DNA of 64,000 nt. Origin: Mycolicibacterium bacteremicum (GTDB taxonomy: Bacteria; Actinomycetota; Actinomycetes; Mycobacteriales; Mycobacteriaceae). Shown one piece after another: positions 61,579 through 64,000 of the stretch (the stretch's first letter is position 1; each line of letters begins with the position of its first letter). Below the pieces are notes generated by a model, which was not told the origin of the DNA, did no database searches, and saw nothing but the letters and a program-made list of their open reading frames with translations. Made by a program: the position numbers and the translations under genes. The stretch lies in contig NZ_MVHJ01000014.1 of the NCBI RefSeq assembly GCF_002086115.1, positions 1 through 64,000 on the forward strand, written 5' to 3'.

Positions 61579-62622
61579 ATGCGATGGGACGGTCAGGGAG
61601 TACGAGTCGACGACGGCGCGCTGCCGGGTCTGGCCCGCCTCGGCTTCGTCCGCAGTGTGCGCACGCCGGAGTTCGACGGGATCACCTTCCACGAAATTTT
61701 GTGCAAGTCGGCGTTGAACAAGGTGCCCGATGCGTCGATGCTTCCGTTCAGGTACACCGTCAACGGGTATCGCGGTTGCTCGCACGCCTGCCGGTACTGT
61801 TTCGCCCGGCCCACCCACGAGTACCTGGACTTCGATCCCGGATCGGACTTCGACTCCGAGATCGTGGTGAAAACCAATGTGGCCGAAGTTCTCTCGCGGG
61901 AGTTGCGCCGGCGGTCGTGGACCCGGGAGACGGTGGCGCTGGGTACCAACACCGACCCATATCAGCGGGCCGAGGGGCGCTACCGGCTGATGCCGGGCAT
62001 CCTGGGAGCGCTGGCCGAGTCCGGCACGCCGTTCTCGATCCTGACCAAGGGCACGTTGCTGCGCCGCGACCTGCCGCTGATCGCCGACGCGGCGCACCAC
62101 GGGGCCGGAGCCGGCGTGTCGATCTCGCTGGCGATCGGCGACCCGGAACTGCAGCGGGTCATCGAGCCGGGCACACCGTCGCCGCAGGCGCGGCTCTCGC
62201 TGATCTCGGCGATTCGGGATGCGGGGCTCGACTGCCATGTGATGGTCGCCCCGGTGCTGCCCCGGCTGACCGACTCCGTGGAACACCTCGACGCGTTGTT
62301 GTGCCAGATTGCCGAGGCCGGCGCTACCAGCGCGACGGTGTTCGGGCTGCATCTGCGGGGGTCGACGCGCGGGTGGTTCATGCAGTGGCTGGAGCGCACC
62401 TATCCCGAGCACGTCTTCGAGTACCGGCGGTTGTACCGACGCGGCGCCTATCTGCCGCCGGACTATCGCGACGAACTTCGTACCAGGGCGGCCCCGTTGC
62501 TGGCCCGGTACGGCTTGACCGGGCGGTCGGCGCGTGTCGCCATGTCGGCACCGCCGCCGCCGGCCCGCGCCGGTGCCGTTTCCTCCGAAGTCACGCCACG
62601 GGCGCACCCCACCCTGTTCTGA
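61579..62622 (+). CDS. radical SAM protein (Rv2578c-type)
   Basis: A 347-residue radical SAM enzyme. The iron-sulfur cluster motif is GCSHACRYCFARPTHEYL (C-x3-C-x2-C), followed by LGTNTDPYQRAEGRY and SILTKGTLLRRDLPLI, the order seen in Rv2578c and SplB-like repair-associated proteins. ATG 61579 (MRWDGQG) is preferred over the in-frame TTG 61543, because that TTG is the first three bases of the promoter -35 and the SOS box lies between them. The perfect LexA box suggests a role in the response to DNA damage; the substrate is unknown. Confidence 0.9.
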   Translation: MRWDGQGVRVDDGALPGLARLGFVRSVRTPEFDGITFHEILCKSALNKVPDASMLPFRYTVNGYRGCSHACRYCFARPTHEYLDFDPGSDFDSEIVVKTNVAEVLSRELRRRSWTRETVALGTNTDPYQRAEGRYRLMPGILGALAESGTPFSILTKGTLLRRDLPLIADAAHHGAGAGVSISLAIGDPELQRVIEPGTPSPQARLSLISAIRDAGLDCHVMVAPVLPRLTDSVEHLDALLCQIAEAGATSATVFGLHLRGSTRGWFMQWLERTYPEHVFEYRRLYRRGAYLPPDYRDELRTRAAPLLARYGLTGRSARVAMSAPPPPARAGAVSSEVTPRAHPTLF

Positions 62623-62671
62623 CATTCCCGCCCGCGCGGCGTTGACCAGCGGTTTTCGCGGCTGGAAGGAC

Positions 62672-62708
62672 TTGTCGGGATCGCGAGTACCATAGAACAC
62701 ATGTTCGA
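62672..62708 (+). promoter_or_regulatory. SOS box overlapping the start codon, with a RecA-independent-like promoter
   Basis: TAGAAC-ACAT-GTTCGA (62693-62708) matches the LexA box at 11 of 12 defined positions and contains the ATG at 62701. TTGTCGG (62672-62678) and TACCAT (62688-62693) resemble the tTGTCRgtg-N8-TAnnnT promoter but with a seven-base spacer. TACCAT ends 7 bases before the ATG, so the message is probably leaderless and LexA would sit on the transcription start. A further CGAACGTTCG palindrome follows at 62706-62715. Confidence 0.72.
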
Positions 62709-64000
62709 ACGTTCGTCGTTACGCGAGCTCAGTGACGAGGCGCTGACGTCCGCGATCACCGCCGAGACGCAGGCCGAGGCCGCGGCCGCGGCGCGCCGGT
62801 TGGCGTTGATCGCCGAGGCCACCGCCCGCTGGTGCGAGGACGAAGACGAACAGTCCGCCCTGAGATTGATCGACGGCTGGGCCCAGGCCAAGGCCCAGGT
62901 CGGCGCGGCCTGCAACCTCGGCCCCCACGCCGCCAACACCCAGATGCGCATTGGGGTGGCGTTGCGGGAACGGCTCCCGCAGACCGCGGCCGTCTTCGGC
63001 ACCGGGGCGATCTCGGCCAAGGTGATCAGTGCGATCACCTGGCGCACCCATCTGGTCACCGATCCTGACGCGTTGGCCTCGATCGATGCCGGGATCGCCG
63101 AGAACGCCCACGGGTTCGGCATGCTGTCGGAGAACGCGCTGACCGCGGCCGTCGACTTCTGGGTCCACAAATACGATCCGCTGGCGGTCATCCGGTCCAA
63201 GGCTGCTGCCAAGGACCGCTACATCGAATTCGGTGACAAGGATGACCCCGACGGGATCGTGTCCTTCTGGGGACGGATGCGCACCACCGACGCCAAGATC
63301 ACCGAGGCCCGCGCCGACGAGTTGGCCGACGGTGTCTGCGCCAATGATCCGCGCACGAAACGGGAGCGCCGCGCCGATGCCGTGGCCGCCGTCATGGCCG
63401 GCGGGACCCGGTTGACCTGCCTGTGCGGGGACCCCGCCTGCGCCGGGTCGGGCAAAGACCCACGTGCGGGTGCGGTCACCATCTACGTGCTCACCGGTCA
63501 GCGCCCCGACACCGGACAGGGCTCCGAGCCCGCGACGGGGCCCGGACCGGATGGCGGACCCCAGCCCGGACCGGTCGAACCCGATGGGGGGCCGGGCGAT
63601 GAATCTGATGAGAGCCAGTCAGCCGAGAAACCGGCCGCGGCTCAACAGCCCCCGGCCGAAGAACCCGCTCCTGCCGACGACCCTGCAGCCGAGCCGAAAT
63701 CACCCGCCGCGCCCGCGGCGCACGCACGGCCCGCCGCACCTGCGGCGCGGTCCACCAGGCCCGGCGCTGGGGCCGGCATCTCCCTGGACGGCGCCATCAT
63801 CCCCGCCCACCTGCTCACCGAACTCATCACCACCGGCGCCACCATCCGGCCCATCAGCAGCCCGTCAGATCTCGGCGCCGAAAACCGCTACCGGCCCTCC
63901 GCCAAACTCAGCGCCTTCGTCCGGATGACTTCGATGACATGCGCCTTTCCCGGCTGCGGGCGCCCCGCCCACAAAGCCGATCTCGACCACCTCACCCCCT
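62701..64000 (+). CDS. 13E12-type protein, DUF222 plus HNH (runs off right edge)
   Basis: The frame is open for 433 codons from ATG 62701 to the window edge. Residues 1-250 form the helical DUF222 domain (MFERSSLRELSDEAL start; RERRADAVAAVMAGG near its end). Residues about 265-358 are a low-complexity linker rich in Pro, Ala, Glu and Gly. An HNH nuclease region then begins, with CAFPGCGRPAHKADLDHLTP near residue 414, cut by the window end. This is the 13E12 architecture. Promoter elements at 62672-62708 point to induction by DNA damage. Confidence 0.88.
   Translation, partial: MFERSSLRELSDEALTSAITAETQAEAAAAARRLALIAEATARWCEDEDEQSALRLIDGWAQAKAQVGAACNLGPHAANTQMRIGVALRERLPQTAAVFGTGAISAKVISAITWRTHLVTDPDALASIDAGIAENAHGFGMLSENALTAAVDFWVHKYDPLAVIRSKAAAKDRYIEFGDKDDPDGIVSFWGRMRTTDAKITEARADELADGVCANDPRTKRERRADAVAAVMAGGTRLTCLCGDPACAGSGKDPRAGAVTIYVLTGQRPDTGQGSEPATGPGPDGGPQPGPVEPDGGPGDESDESQSAEKPAAAQQPPAEEPAPADDPAAEPKSPAAPAAHARPAAPAARSTRPGAGAGISLDGAIIPAHLLTELITTGATIRPISSPSDLGAENRYRPSAKLSAFVRMTSMTCAFPGCGRPAHKADLDHLTP

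Overview
The window is chromosomal DNA of a mycobacterium, most likely a fast-growing Mycolicibacterium-type species. The base composition is GC-rich with many GTG starts. The middle of the window follows the gene order I recall from the M. tuberculosis chromosome between Rv2614c and Rv2578c: thrS, Ap4A phosphorylase, pgsA, acyltransferase, pimA, NUDIX, pdxS, tesB, pdxT, yebC, ruvCAB, gabT, yajC, secD, secF, lipoprotein, apt, rel, ppiB, glyoxalase II, hisS and a radical SAM gene. About 62 protein genes are supported. I see no tRNA, rRNA, CRISPR array or insertion sequence, and no gene-free stretch longer than about 220 bases.

Layout. 1-516: start of a leftward 13E12-type (DUF222) gene that runs off the edge. 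585-9266: accessory cluster with a five-gene leftward operon (DszC/SfnB-like flavoprotein plus a complete peptide/nickel-type ABC importer) divergent from two luciferase-like FMN monooxygenases; it looks like an uptake-and-oxidation module, perhaps for an organosulfur compound. 9244-11135: DUF445 and DUF4393/Abi-alpha-like pair. 11357-16450: a 41-residue membrane peptide, phosphoketolase and glycogen phosphorylase. 16532-21978: aminoglycoside-phosphotransferase-like kinase, two small acyl-CoA dehydrogenases, enoyl-CoA hydratase, DUF1990, thioesterase and a PGPGW membrane protein. 22044-30868: thrS, the phosphatidylinositol mannoside operon, then pdxS-tesB-pdxT. 30859-33843: NCS1 permease and an acyl-CoA dehydrogenase. 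34016-39202: yebC, an SDR, ruvCAB and membrane proteins. 39156-41460: two tandem membrane diguanylate cyclases. 41488-54981: gabT, yajC-secDF, a lipoprotein, apt, rel, two cyclophilins, glyoxalase II and hisS. 55001-60795: a membrane protein, dtd and a complete urtABCDE urea importer. 61017-64000: a secreted protein, a radical SAM protein and the start of a second 13E12-type gene (DUF222 plus HNH).

The strongest hidden signal is regulatory. Four loci carry DNA-damage promoter elements. The left 13E12 gene has a perfect match to the RecA-independent (PafBC-type) consensus. ruvCAB has that element plus a LexA-type box. The radical SAM gene has a perfect 16-base SOS palindrome. The right 13E12 gene has a near-consensus SOS box lying across its start codon. 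Many genes also have a TANNNT -10 hexamer 6-8 bases before the start codon, which predicts leaderless transcripts. One divergent pair, dtd and its neighbour, appears to fire from two overlapping -10 hexamers only 22 bases apart start to start. Several metabolic operons carry clean inverted repeats at the promoter, marking candidate operators whose regulators are not in the window.
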